From: Pirellula sp.
GTDB lineage: Bacteria; Planctomycetota; Planctomycetia; Pirellulales; Lacipirellulaceae
Direction of reading: 5' to 3'
DNA: 64,000 nucleotides
Assembly: GCA_013822725.1 (NCBI GenBank)
Contig: PNKX01000004.1
Span: 186,001-250,000, forward strand
Shown here piece after piece: positions 7,689-16,199 of this stretch; the first letter of the stretch is position 1, and the number at the start of each line of letters is the position of its first letter. The notes below the pieces were generated by a model, which saw only the letters and a program-made list of their open reading frames with translations, was not told where the DNA came from and did no database searches. Position numbers and translations under genes: made by a program.

Positions 7689-10600
7689 CTACCGCGCCAG
7701 GCGCCAACGCCGCTGCGGGCGCAGAGAACGCGCCTCGGTAAACAGCGTCGTGAAATCGCCAGCGGCGTAGATTGAGTCCAACGCGGCCCAGTCGGGCGCA
7801 TCGATCGACTCGCTAGCAGTCAACGCCGGCGCCGCCACCATGGCCGGCTCGCCGAAATGGGACTCCCACACCGTCAAATCGCCGCCGTCCACGCTCCCGT
7901 TCGCATCGCCGTCGGCGCCGCTCCCCGCGGGAGTCGCCGGCATGCCGAACTGCCGCTGCCACAGCAAGAAGTCGGCTCCATCGACGTCGCCGTCCACGTC
8001 GTAGTCGCCCGCCAGCGGGGGAGCGAGATCCGCGACCCAGGGTTCGATACCGTATGTCGGGGTGAGAGCGATGACTACCAACCGGCCGCCCACTTCAGCA
8101 AACCATCCGGGCGAGCTGCTGCCGTCGCCTTCGGTAAAGTCGTAAACAAGCTGCGTTCCCGCTTCCGTCCCGTCGCTCTTCCACAGCTCGACGCCGTTCA
8201 CGCCGTCGTAGGCGCTGAAGTAGAGCGTCCCGCCGATGTTCGCGAGCGACGCGGGATAGGAACCGCTCCCGCCCACGCGGATGTCTTTCACGCGAACCGT
8301 CCCTACCTCCGTTCCGTCGCTCTTCCAAAGCTCGCCACCGCCCACGCCGTCGTCGGCGTTAAAGTAAAGCACACCCCCCACGTTCGTCAGGTAGCGGGGC
8401 GACGAACCGACCGACCCGGCGCGGATATCCTTTACGAGGACCGTCCCCGCTTCCGTCCCGTCGCTCTTCCAGAGTTCGTAGCCGCCGACGCCGTCATTGG
8501 TGCTGAAGTAGAGCACCCCCTCGACGCTCGTAAGATGACGAAAAGTGGAACTGCCCGAGCCAGCGCGGATATCCTTTACGAGGACCGTCCCCGCTTCCGT
8601 CCCGTCGCTCTTCCAGAGCTCAAGGCCAGCCACGCCATCAAAGGCGTTGAAGTAGAGCGTACCTCCGACATTCGTCAGCGAGATGGGACCGGAAGCATTC
8701 GCGCCGGCGCGAATATCCTTCACGCGAACAGTCCCAGCGTCCGTCCCGTCGCTCTTCCAGAGTTCGCCGCCGCTCGCGCCGTCATTGGCGCTGAAGTAAA
8801 GCGTCCCCCCAACGTTCGTGAGATGACGCGGAGAGGAATCCAACGAACCGGCGCGGATGTCCTTCACCAGAATCGTTCCCGCTTCCGTCCCGTCGCTCTT
8901 CCAAAGTTCGTAACCGCTCACGCCGTCATTGACGCGAAAATGAAGGATCCCTCCAACGGCCGTCAGGTAATACGGCGAGGAGTCGCCCGGGCCAACGACA
9001 ATATCCTTCACGAGAACCGTTCCCGCTTCTGTACCGTCGCTCTTCCAGAGCTCGCGGCCAGTCGCGCCGTCGGTCGCTACAAAGTAAAGCATCCCCCCGG
9101 CGTTCGTGAGATAGAGGGGAGAGGAACCGCCCGTGCCGACGCGGATGTCTTTCACTAGAACCGTTCCCGCTTCCGTACCGTCGCTCTTCCAGAGCTCATA
9201 AGCGGCGTTAAAGTAGAGCGTCCCCTCCACGTTCGTGAGGTAACGGGGATTGGAATTGCCCGGGCGGTTGGCGTTCTCCTTCACCAGCACCGTTCCCGGT
9301 CCCGTGCCGTCGCTCTTCCAGAGCTCGTAGGCGCTCGCGATGTCACTGGCTTTGAAGTAAAGGGTCCCCGCAACGTTCGTTAACAACGAAGGAACGGGGC
9401 TGCTCGCGCCAGGGCGGATGTCCTTCAAAAGGACCGTCCCCGCTTCCGTTCCGTCGCTCTTCCAGACCTCGGAGCCGCTGACGCCGTCATTGGCGATGAA
9501 GTAGAGCGTCCCTCCGACGTTCGTTAACAACGAGGGAGCGGAACCGACCGCACCGGCGCGGATGTCCTTCACGCGAACCGTTCCAGCTTCCGTGCCGTCG
9601 CTCTTCCAAAGTTCAAACCCGCTCGCGCCGTCATTGGCGATGAAGTAGAGCGTCCCCGCAACGTTCGTTGACAAAGAGGAAAAGGAAACATTAACGCCCT
9701 TCACGAGAACCGTCCCAGCTTCCGTGCCGTCGCTCTTCCAGAGTCCGCTGCCGACGACGCCGTCGCTCGCGCTGAAGTAGAGCATCCCCTCGACGTTCGC
9801 TAGATCGCGAGGAGAGGAACCGCTTGAGCCGGCGCGGATATCCTTCACGCGGACCGTCCCTGCTTCCGTTCCGTCGCTCTTCCATAGCTCGGCGCCGCTC
9901 ACGCCGTCGTTAGCATTGAAGTAAAGCGTTCCCCCGACGTTCGCCAGCGAAAATAGCGCAGAACCTGTCGCGCCGGCGCGGATGTCCTTCACGCGGACCG
10001 TCCCCGCTTCCGTCCCGTCGCTCTTCCACAGCTCTTCGCCGCTCACGCCGTCGTTGGCCCTGAAGTAAACTGTTCCTCCCACGTCCGTCAGCGATGGAAT
10101 GCTGGAACCGTTCGCGCCAGCACGAACGTCCTTCACGCGAACCGTCCCCGCCTCCGTCCCGTCGCTCTTCCACAGCTCGTGGCCGCTCGCGCCGTCGTTG
10201 GCGCTGAAGTAGAGCATCCCCCCGACGTTGGTGAGATAACGGGCGTTGGAACCGTCCAATCCAGGAAAAATGTCCTTGATGCGAATCGTCCCCGCTGCCG
10301 TCCCGTCGCTTTTCCACAATTCGGGGCCAGTCCCCCCGTCGTTGGCGACAAAAAAAAGCGTCCCGCCGACGTTCGTCAGCCAGTTGGAAACGGAAGAACC
10401 GATCGGGGAAGTAAACGTAAAGGAGCCGGGCGAGCCAGCGCGGATGTCCTTGACCAATACCGTCCCCGCATCCGTCCCGTCGCTCTTCCAAAGCTCCAGT
10501 CCATACTGCGGCGGCGTCGCGACGAAGAACGCCGTCGAGCCGACCTCAGCGATTTCGATCGTAAATGAGGTGCCAGGACGCTCTGTCGGGTTGATGTCCT

Positions 10601-10715
10601 TCAGCAAATCGAAATCAATCGCCAGCAGCCGCCGCGGTTCAAGCGATTCAAGCGCCAGCTTGCGTCCCCGTGGGATATAGTCGGCGGGTCGTTGGCGACG
10701 GCGTATTTTGGACAT
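7689..10715 (-). CDS. Giant ELWxxDGT-repeat exported protein with LEPR-XLL and dockerin motifs
   Basis: 1008 aa from ATG 10715 (MSKIRRRQRPADYI), chosen because the LEPR-XLL export motif (LESLEPRRLLA, about residues 21-31) sits next to it; the open frame continues far upstream without homology. From about residue 70 to 850 there are 17 copies of an about 48-aa unit built on ELWKSDGTEAGTVRVKDIRAG and NVGGTLYFSANDG. This resembles the ELWxxDGT repeat family, probably a beta-propeller-like or solenoid surface fold. Copy 10 is about 9 residues short and copies 6 and 8 vary (GLW, EVW). Near the C-terminus is a dockerin-like pair of calcium loops (DYDVDGDVDGADFLLWQRQF, DGDANGSVDGGDLTVWESHF). It lies inside the mobile element and faces the PEP-CTERM gene. 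Likely cell-surface adhesion or recognition. Confidence 0.88.
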   Translation of the reverse strand: MSKIRRRQRPADYIPRGRKLALESLEPRRLLAIDFDLLKDINPTERPGTSFTIEIAEVGSTAFFVATPPQYGLELWKSDGTDAGTVLVKDIRAGSPGSFTFTSPIGSSVSNWLTNVGGTLFFVANDGGTGPELWKSDGTAAGTIRIKDIFPGLDGSNARYLTNVGGMLYFSANDGASGHELWKSDGTEAGTVRVKDVRAGANGSSIPSLTDVGGTVYFRANDGVSGEELWKSDGTEAGTVRVKDIRAGATGSALFSLANVGGTLYFNANDGVSGAELWKSDGTEAGTVRVKDIRAGSSGSSPRDLANVEGMLYFSASDGVVGSGLWKSDGTEAGTVLVKGVNVSFSSLSTNVAGTLYFIANDGASGFELWKSDGTEAGTVRVKDIRAGAVGSAPSLLTNVGGTLYFIANDGVSGSEVWKSDGTEAGTVLLKDIRPGASSPVPSLLTNVAGTLYFKASDIASAYELWKSDGTGPGTVLVKENANRPGNSNPRYLTNVEGTLYFNAAYELWKSDGTEAGTVLVKDIRVGTGGSSPLYLTNAGGMLYFVATDGATGRELWKSDGTEAGTVLVKDIVVGPGDSSPYYLTAVGGILHFRVNDGVSGYELWKSDGTEAGTILVKDIRAGSLDSSPRHLTNVGGTLYFSANDGASGGELWKSDGTDAGTVRVKDIRAGANASGPISLTNVGGTLYFNAFDGVAGLELWKSDGTEAGTVLVKDIRAGSGSSTFRHLTSVEGVLYFSTNDGVGGYELWKSDGTEAGTVLVKDIRAGSVGSSPRYLTNVGGVLYFNADDGVGGGELWKSDGTEVGTVRVKDIRVGGSGSYPASLANIGGTLYFSAYDGVNGVELWKSDGTEAGTQLVYDFTEGDGSSSPGWFAEVGGRLVVIALTPTYGIEPWVADLAPPLAGDYDVDGDVDGADFLLWQRQFGMPATPAGSGADGDANGSVDGGDLTVWESHFGEPAMVAAPALTASESIDAPDWAALDSIYAAGDFTTLFTEARSLRPQRRWRLAR

Positions 10716-11271
10716 GCAAGGCGCCTCAGTTAGCCGATGAGCTCCTCCTCGGCTAGCTCTATGTGTCGGTCCTCGAGTTGCCTCCATGCTACCCCTCCCA
10801 CCGAAGAGGAGCAAATTCTCAACCGACATTTCCCACATGGATTGAGCCTGGTACCGCTCTAAGCTAAGGATGCTGCCGCTGTAAACACGCTGCGTCCCCC
10901 GCGGCAATCGCGAGCGGATTTGTTGAGATTTTCCATTGGCCCGTCCGGTTCGAGCGGCTCCGTGAGTTGGGAATGAGGGGGCGCCGCGGCGTTTTCCGGT
11001 GTCCAACGTGCCCGACTGCACCCTTCTCAATGGCAATCGACAGGGGGATTGCCACGATCCCGAGGTCCCCTGTCGCAGGATGAGCTCGTCGAGGAAATTC
11101 TGCGGCTGGAGTTCGACGCAGCTGAGAAGCCGAAGCAGCCCCGCTCGCGAATCCGATCGCATTCCGGCTCGATGGTCTTGATCGCCGCTCCCTTCGCGTC
11201 TCCGCTCAATCTGTGCGGTCGGTTCTCGCCGGCGCTTGCAATTGGCGCCGGGGATGGAGAGATTGGGCAGC
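10716..11271. other. Divergent promoter region, possible transposase remnant
   Basis: 556 bases between divergent genes. The frame at 11049-11279 (+) contains LSQDELVEEILRLEF and AAPF, faintly like the N-terminus of IS66-type transposases, but it is too weak to call. No other gene is seen. Confidence 0.3.
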
Positions 11272-11982
11272 ATGAGTGAAACGCCATTGCCGCCAAAGCC
11301 GAGTTGGAAAGACGTAACACACACGCTTGGCCGAGGCGTAGTCGCATCTATTCCATTAGTCGGAGCGATGGGGGCGGAAGCCTATAATTTGGTCCTCGCG
11401 CCGCCCGTGGAGAAGCGGCTTCACTCGTGGCGAACTGAGGTTGGAGCACGCCTTTCAGCGCTCGAAGCGTCCAGCACGCTGACTATCGAGAGCCTTCAAT
11501 CCGATGACGTTTTCATTGACGTCATGGTTAAAGCTTCTCAGATTGCCGTCTCAACCCACGCCGCCGAAAAGTTAGAGGCGCTACGGAACGCAGTGATCAA
11601 TTCGGCATTGGGAATCGACATCGACAGTGCGCGCCAGCAGTTGTTTTTACGTTACGTCGACGAACTCACACCTATCCACCTACAAGTCCTCCGCTTCATG
11701 CAGAATACTGAGGCCGGCAGTATCGCTGCGGGAGTACCGCCGCGCTCGATCGTTGTCGCAGGCAGCTTATTGCATGTGATCAAAGATGCATTCCCAGCAT
11801 TGGTGAAGGATGAAGGTTTTGTAAAAGTCATTCAAAGCGACCTTGATACACGCGGCCTCATCGCTAGTCTCGGTCGTGGATTTGCGTCACGCGACAATCG
11901 CATGACCACTTCACACGGCGACGCGTTTCTCGCGTTTGTCTCGCGGCCGGCGACAGAATTTAATGAGGCAGCTACGACCTAA
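11272..11982 (+). CDS. Conserved-looking cytoplasmic protein, function unknown
   Basis: 236 aa from ATG 11272 with GGAG about 12 bases upstream; an alternative start at 11236 adds 12 residues. The N-terminal part has a short hydrophobic, glycine-rich segment (VVASIPLVGAMGAEAYNLVL) followed by APPVEKRLHSWRTEVG. The rest looks helical, with SDDVFIDVMVKASQIA and LEALRNAVINSALG. I recall hypothetical proteins with this layout from bacterial genomic islands but cannot give a function, and no catalytic motif is apparent. The base composition is lower in GC than in flanking chromosomal genes. It is followed 7 bases later by the next gene, so they probably form an operon. Confidence 0.7.
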   Translation: MSETPLPPKPSWKDVTHTLGRGVVASIPLVGAMGAEAYNLVLAPPVEKRLHSWRTEVGARLSALEASSTLTIESLQSDDVFIDVMVKASQIAVSTHAAEKLEALRNAVINSALGIDIDSARQQLFLRYVDELTPIHLQVLRFMQNTEAGSIAAGVPPRSIVVAGSLLHVIKDAFPALVKDEGFVKVIQSDLDTRGLIASLGRGFASRDNRMTTSHGDAFLAFVSRPATEFNEAATT

Positions 11983-11989
11983 CGCCTCC

Positions 11990-12355
11990 ATGCCCCGCCC
12001 CCGCTTCACCCTCCGCGTCATGCTGGCCGTCACGGCGATCGCGGCGGTAGTGGCGTGGCAAGGTGGCATCGTCTACCAGCGGAGATCTGCCCTAAGTAGA
12101 GTGCGCCGAAGCGTTGCCAACAGCGTGATCGGCGGAAACCAAGTCATGGATTTGGAGATGCGGCTCAACCCCATCCGAAAGCTAATGGGCGACGAGTCGA
12201 TTCGCCTCATTATCATTCGCGACGATGCCTCTGGCGTCGAAGTGGAGTCACTCAAAGAGCTGTTCCCGGAAGCAAGAGTTTTCGCGGACAACCGTCCTGA
12301 GGCGAAGCAATGGGGGCGTCGACCCACGCCGCAGAATTTAAAACGTAGCGAATGA
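11990..12355 (+). CDS. Small single-pass membrane protein
   Basis: 121 aa from ATG 11990, 7 bases after the preceding stop. It starts with PRPRFTLRVMLAVTAIAAVV, the basic-then-hydrophobic opening common in small planctomycete membrane proteins, giving one helix at about residues 8-28. The rest is soluble, with a C-terminal segment DEAS-like in charge (VEVESLKELFPEARVFADN). The function is unknown. An upstream start at 11936 would overlap the previous gene and is less likely. Confidence 0.65.
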   Translation: MPRPRFTLRVMLAVTAIAAVVAWQGGIVYQRRSALSRVRRSVANSVIGGNQVMDLEMRLNPIRKLMGDESIRLIIIRDDASGVEVESLKELFPEARVFADNRPEAKQWGRRPTPQNLKRSE

Positions 12356-12465
12356 CGCAAAATCATAGGCGTAATCGTTTTTCGCCAGCGTGCCGGTAAC
12401 CCAAATTGTCTTGCTAGTACTCGGCCAATCGTGGGAAACTTCGACTGGTACGCCAACGCCTGCCG

Positions 12466-12657
12466 TCAAGCCAGTTCCCCCTCGTCGTCGTCGAGGTGCA
12501 CCTCGGCCACCGTCACTCGCTCTGCCTCTGCCGCCCACTCGCAGCGCCGCCGCCGCTCGCCCGGCGACCAGGTCGCTCTAATCTTTGCGGTCTCGGCCGC
12601 GATCTGCTCCGCCGTCGGTTCCCAGCGCGGCAGGCCGTGAACATGCGTTTGCATCAT
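12466..12657 (-). CDS. Small acidic-tailed protein of the element core
   Basis: 63 aa. A strong ribosome binding site (GGAGGGAG) lies 6 bases before the first of two ATGs. The sequence is helical and charged (EQIAAETAKIRATWSPGERR) with an acidic end (LDDDEGELA). Its size and position at the end of the minus-strand core suggest a regulatory or accessory protein of the element. No known family is assigned. Confidence 0.65.
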   Translation of the reverse strand: MMQTHVHGLPRWEPTAEQIAAETAKIRATWSPGERRRRCEWAAEAERVTVAEVHLDDDEGELA

Positions 12658-12834
12658 GCGTTTTCTCCCTCCATTCAGCCTAACGCGTCGCAGCGGTAAC
12701 GCTACGTCGGGCGGCTAGCTCGCCGCCCCACTGCCGCCCTCGCGCGGTTCGCGACACCGGCGAGGGCTAGGTTTGAATTGTCAAAGAGCGTTCGACCGGC
12801 GCCGCCGGCCACGGCTTCGCCATAAGCGAAGCCC

Positions 12835-13248
12835 CTAACCCGCCGCGGTTTGCGGTGGGGTGTTTTGATCCACGCCTTCGACAGCATCGCCGCCATGCCT
12901 CGCGAGCAACTCAACCGCAAGCCGCTCTCCCGCTGGCGTTAGCTTTAAATGCGTCATCCGGCCCCCGTACTTTCGCCAAAGGACTAGAAGCCCGTCCGCC
13001 TCGAGGCGATCGATTGCACGTCTTAACCGCTTTACTATCCGCTCCGGCAAGACGGGGCCGAACCATTCCGTTGGCTTGTAAAGGAAGCCGTGAGCCCTCT
13101 GCTCGGCAATTTCCATCGCAATCCACCAGGCCGACGGCGCCGGCTCTGGAGCCGCTAGGAGGGCTTGCTGGCGGCGGTAGGCCTGCACGAGCACGAAAGA
13201 CCCCTCGTTTACGTCTTGAGCGTCTGAAGCGTCCGTAGCGTCTTTCAT
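12835..13248 (-). CDS. Winged-helix DNA-binding protein (MarR-like)
   Basis: 137 aa. The central and C-terminal parts fit a winged helix: IVKRLRRAIDRLEADGLLVL as the recognition region, then the wing (RKYGGRMTHLKLTPAGERLA). The PAGERLAVELLA motif is typical of MarR/PadR-type transcription factors. The N-terminus is acidic and variable. It probably regulates or takes part in element maintenance. Its C-terminal DNA resembles a decayed stretch at 14878-15063. Confidence 0.7.
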   Translation of the reverse strand: MKDATDASDAQDVNEGSFVLVQAYRRQQALLAAPEPAPSAWWIAMEIAEQRAHGFLYKPTEWFGPVLPERIVKRLRRAIDRLEADGLLVLWRKYGGRMTHLKLTPAGERLAVELLARHGGDAVEGVDQNTPPQTAAG

Positions 13249-13470
13249 GGCTTTGAAGTCCTATATAGGACAAACGGGGAAAGAAAGTAACTTAGACACC
13301 ACGACTCTTCCGTAGGTCTAAGCGTTCAAACAGAAAAGTAGTACCTTTTGATTCCGCCGGTCGCCGCACTCCACGGCCCTCTCGTTGCTTCGCTTCCCGG
13401 TTCGCACGTTCGTTCACGTCGACGCACCGACGGCCGCCAGCGACGAGCTGGGGGCCTCAGTCGTCGGCCT

Positions 13471-13692
13471 TCAACCTCCTCGGCTTTCGATCACCTTCGT
13501 CACCGCAGCGGCGATTCGATCGAGCTCCGCCAGCGACTGCAGCGCCTCGCGACGTCGGCGGTTCCGTCTCTGAATGAGTTTCTCGACGTCGCGGCGAAGA
13601 AGCTCGCGCTCGAGCTGATCAATCCTCAGCGATTGAACGATCCCCCTCTCGAGGGCTCCAATTCGAAGCAGAAGTTCTTGAGTGATGCTCAT
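13471..13692 (-). CDS. Small coiled-coil protein
   Basis: 73 aa from ATG 13692, with GGAG 7 bases upstream; a longer start at 13755 lacks such a site. Nearly the whole chain is a predicted coiled coil (LLLRIGALERGIVQSLRIDQ, LERELLRRDVEKLIQRRNRR). It is one of a run of small minus-strand genes in the element core. Function unknown. Confidence 0.6.
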   Translation of the reverse strand: MSITQELLLRIGALERGIVQSLRIDQLERELLRRDVEKLIQRRNRRRREALQSLAELDRIAAAVTKVIESRGG

Positions 13693-13785
13693 GACTGATC
13701 TCCAAAGAAACCTGCCGACGGGGCGCCCCGTCGCCATGACCGGGACGCCCCGCACGCCGCTCGAACGGCGTTGGCAGGGTGGGTG

Positions 13786-14070
13786 CTAGGACTTCTCGCC
13801 GGGCATGCGGAGCCGGTTGGCGAATCCCTTCCGCTCGACGCTCTTGTCGTCGCCGGTGAGGCCAGCGGCCGACGTCTCACCGACGCCGGGCGCTATCGCG
13901 TCTACCGGCGGCGTCCGCTCTTGCATGACGCGCGAGCGGCCGATGAAGCTCTCGAAGCCTCCGCGTTGGCGCGGCTGAGGCGCCTGGTCTAAGACACTCG
14001 CTTGATCGTTGACCGCGCCCAATAACGGCACAACGGGGCGCCGAGCGTCCATGGTGATGGGGGTCTTCAT
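13786..14070 (-). CDS. Small protein of unknown function
   Basis: 94 aa from ATG 14070, preceded by AAGGA with about 8-base spacing. The longer frame to 14241 is arginine-rich out-of-frame-like sequence and overlaps the upstream gene. The protein is polar and probably disordered (MDARRPVVPLLGAVNDQASV, then glycine/arginine rich). No family is recognised. Confidence 0.5.
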   Translation of the reverse strand: MKTPITMDARRPVVPLLGAVNDQASVLDQAPQPRQRGGFESFIGRSRVMQERTPPVDAIAPGVGETSAAGLTGDDKSVERKGFANRLRMPGEKS

Positions 14071-14167
14071 AATTCGAATCCTTTCACGGAAAATAAACCG
14101 CCGCCTCAATCGGGCGGACGACCCGCGCCGGCCCCGGATCAACGTCCGGGGCCGGCCAATCCCCTCA

Positions 14168-14845
14168 TCAGGCGGTGAGAGCTCTCTTGGCGATCTCAAC
14201 CAGCGACGCGCGAGCCGCGTTAAGCTCATGACGCGCCGCACCGGCGACCTGGCGGGCGATCGTAAGCTCGGCTTCCGCGGATACCACAGCAGCGGTCGCC
14301 GCGCGTGATCTCAAGTTCACATTCCGCGCGAGAAGGTCGAACTGTCGCTCAGCGGCCTCCTTATTCCCGTAAATAGCCGCCTGCTGCGCCGCCACTCCGC
14401 AGCCAATCTTCTCGAGGGATTTTTTGACTTCCGCCACGACCGCTTCCGCGGTCTCTCGGAGCTCGGCTGGTAGGGGCTTGAGCTCGGCGACTACCTGGTC
14501 CGCCAGCTCAAGCTTTCGCGCGGCAAGACGAACGGCCATCTCGCCGAGCCAAGGCCCGTCCGTACGCGCGCCATCGACGGCCGCTAGGAGCCCGCCGATC
14601 TCGTCGGCTGCGCTAGCCCCTTGAACAGCGGCTTTAAGATCGCTCTCGAGGCGATCGCACTGGCGAATGCCTTCTGCGACCGACTCCTGGTGCTCGATGA
14701 TCATCGCGGCGAGCGCGTCGCTGGTTCCGGACCGTTCATGGAGGCGAGCGGCGGTCATATGCCGCCGCGAACGCCGCGCCGGCGTGTCGAGGCCGTCGAA
14801 CGCGTGCTGAAGGTCCGAACCGATGCGGTTGAGGGTGGCTTGCAT
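14168..14845 (-). CDS. Helical coiled-coil protein of the element core
   Basis: 225 aa from ATG 14845, with AAGGA 8 bases upstream. It is alanine-, glutamate- and arginine-rich and almost wholly helical (LADQVVAELKPLPAELRETA; AEAVVAEVKKSLEKIG), suggesting an elongated coiled coil. No enzyme motif is present. It might be structural or a DNA-organising factor for the element; that is inference from position only. Confidence 0.6.
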   Translation of the reverse strand: MQATLNRIGSDLQHAFDGLDTPARRSRRHMTAARLHERSGTSDALAAMIIEHQESVAEGIRQCDRLESDLKAAVQGASAADEIGGLLAAVDGARTDGPWLGEMAVRLAARKLELADQVVAELKPLPAELRETAEAVVAEVKKSLEKIGCGVAAQQAAIYGNKEAAERQFDLLARNVNLRSRAATAAVVSAEAELTIARQVAGAARHELNAARASLVEIAKRALTA

Positions 14846-14877
14846 GTCTGTTTTCCTTCTCTTGGGTTGAGGCCGCG

Positions 14878-15063
14878 TCATGGTGCGGCTTTTGGATTCT
14901 GGGATCCGCTCTCGGGATCCTCGGTCGAACTTCGTTGTTCAGCGGCTGGCACTTCGCCGCCGCCAGTTGCGAGCAGCTCAACAGCGAGCCGCTCGTCTTC
15001 GAAGCCGTCGGGCCCGGCGAGGCGCTGTAGGCGCCGTCGCCGTACCCGCCGGCACTTACGCGG
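14878..15063 (-). pseudogene. Possible decayed winged-helix C-terminus behind an amber stop
   Basis: After the TAG of the next gene upstream the same frame stays open for 61 codons to a TGA. It reads DERLAVELLATGGGEVPAAE, which resembles GERLAVELLARHGGDAVEG of the winged-helix gene at 12835-13248, and the DNA matches over about 26 bases with few differences. There is no start codon in good context. It is either a duplicated gene remnant or a readthrough extension. Confidence 0.3.
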
Positions 15064-15474
15064 CTAGAACGGGATCTCGTCGTCCGGGCCGTAGTCGCGT
15101 GCCACAGTCGCCGTCGGCATGGCCGCCGGCTCCGGCGGCGCCATGCGAGCCGCCGGCGTGGCGGGTGGGGATAGCGCCACTCGAACGCAAGGTACTACAG
15201 CGCCGCGAAACTCCGTGACCGCTCGTTGAATAAAAATGGACTTACCGATCCATAGAGAGTAATCTTGGCCGAGCAGCTCGGCGATTCGCAAAGAATTGGT
15301 TCGGTTGCAGATCAAGATCTTTCGCTTGCCACGAAACCCGAGCTTCATTTTCGCGCCGTCATCGAAGAAAACGGGCGTGGCCGTTTCAATTATGACCGGC
15401 ACAGGTACGCCCTCGGGGAGGTCGGCCGCGCGAAGCGTCTCGTCGCTTGTAAAAACATCGGTGATGGAAGGCAT
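15064..15474 (-). CDS. Mobile-element protein with SSB-like acidic C-terminal tip
   Basis: 136 aa with AAGG close to the ATG. The core (PVFFDDGAKMKLGFRGKRKI, then ICNRTNSLRIAELLGQDYS and WIGKSIFI) fits a family of small phage and plasmid proteins encoded near replication or recombination genes. The C-terminus, after a flexible proline/alanine linker, is GPDDEIPF. This matches the acidic-hydrophobic tip by which SSB recruits partner enzymes. It probably binds single-stranded DNA or docks host repair and replication proteins. It is encoded next to the winged-helix and DnaB-like genes. Confidence 0.75.
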   Translation of the reverse strand: MPSITDVFTSDETLRAADLPEGVPVPVIIETATPVFFDDGAKMKLGFRGKRKILICNRTNSLRIAELLGQDYSLWIGKSIFIQRAVTEFRGAVVPCVRVALSPPATPAARMAPPEPAAMPTATVARDYGPDDEIPF

Positions 15475-15572
15475 CCTTCAGGTTCCTTAGTCGATGGGGA
15501 AGTCAGGCGGAGCTCGGCCACACGGCACGGCTCCGGTTCGGGACGGGGAAGGGACGGTTACTTTCGGGGTCG

Positions 15573-16199
15573 TCAGGGGTCGTCGTGGGCGTCGGCAGCA
15601 AGCAGCCGCTGCCGGGGCGGAGCTCGGGCTGGCGACTGGTGCTGGCTGGGCGGTTCCGTGGTCGTGTTGAGCAGGCCGACGACACCCGAAGTGGCGTCGA
15701 GCCCTTCTGATCTTTCTGAATGGGTGACCCGTAGGTTCATGGTGGCGCGCTCAAAAGGTTCATGGTGCTGTTGACCTACGGGTATATGGCTACTGTTGAC
15801 CCGTAGGTTCATGGTGGAGTGAACGCGGTAAACCGAAGCTCCGTCGTTGAGCCCACCGACCTTTAGTCGCTCAATCAGTCCCTTCGCCAAGAGCGATCGG
15901 ATTGCGTTGTGAACGTGGCGAATGCTGGTGCCCGTTCCGCGGTGGATCGTTTCGATGCTGACCGTGACGCTCCCCTTCTTGGCGTCGACGTAGCGGAACA
16001 TCGTCATCCAGGTTGCAATCTCCGCCCGGGTCAGGCCGGCCATCGCCTGGTCGATAAAGCTGTTCAAATCTCGAAACCTTCCCGCCGCCTGCGGATTCTT
16101 CCTCGATTTCGCCCGCGTCTTGGCGGATTGCCTTTGCCGGGCGTCGATCTCGGTCGGGTGGAGCGGGAACGGTTCAAATTGTTCGGCGGGTATGTTCAT
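15573..16199 (-). CDS. Helix-turn-helix replication-type protein
   Basis: 208 aa. Residues about 45-130 form a winged helix: LTRAEIATWMTMFRYVDAKK, then TIHRGTGTSIRHVHNAIRSL and LLAKGLIERLKVGG, similar to HTH domains of phage/plasmid replication initiators (RepA-N or phage O types). The C-terminal 70 residues are low in complexity (S, H, P, T rich) and probably disordered. The ATG overlaps the stop of the DnaB-like helicase gene by 4 bases (ATGA), a sign of translational coupling. It is a plausible origin-binding helicase loader. It could instead be a regulator. Confidence 0.7.
   Translation of the reverse strand: MNIPAEQFEPFPLHPTEIDARQRQSAKTRAKSRKNPQAAGRFRDLNSFIDQAMAGLTRAEIATWMTMFRYVDAKKGSVTVSIETIHRGTGTSIRHVHNAIRSLLAKGLIERLKVGGLNDGASVYRVHSTMNLRVNSSHIPVGQQHHEPFERATMNLRVTHSERSEGLDATSGVVGLLNTTTEPPSQHQSPARAPPRQRLLAADAHDDP

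Noticed and set aside
8155..10515. Regular 144-base DNA repeats as CRISPR or satellite
   Set aside because: The period matches the 48-residue protein repeat and the frame stays open, so it is coding.
11049..11279. IS66-type transposase remnant
   Set aside because: Only LSQDELVEEI and AAPF resemble the family; no inverted ends or further transposase domain.
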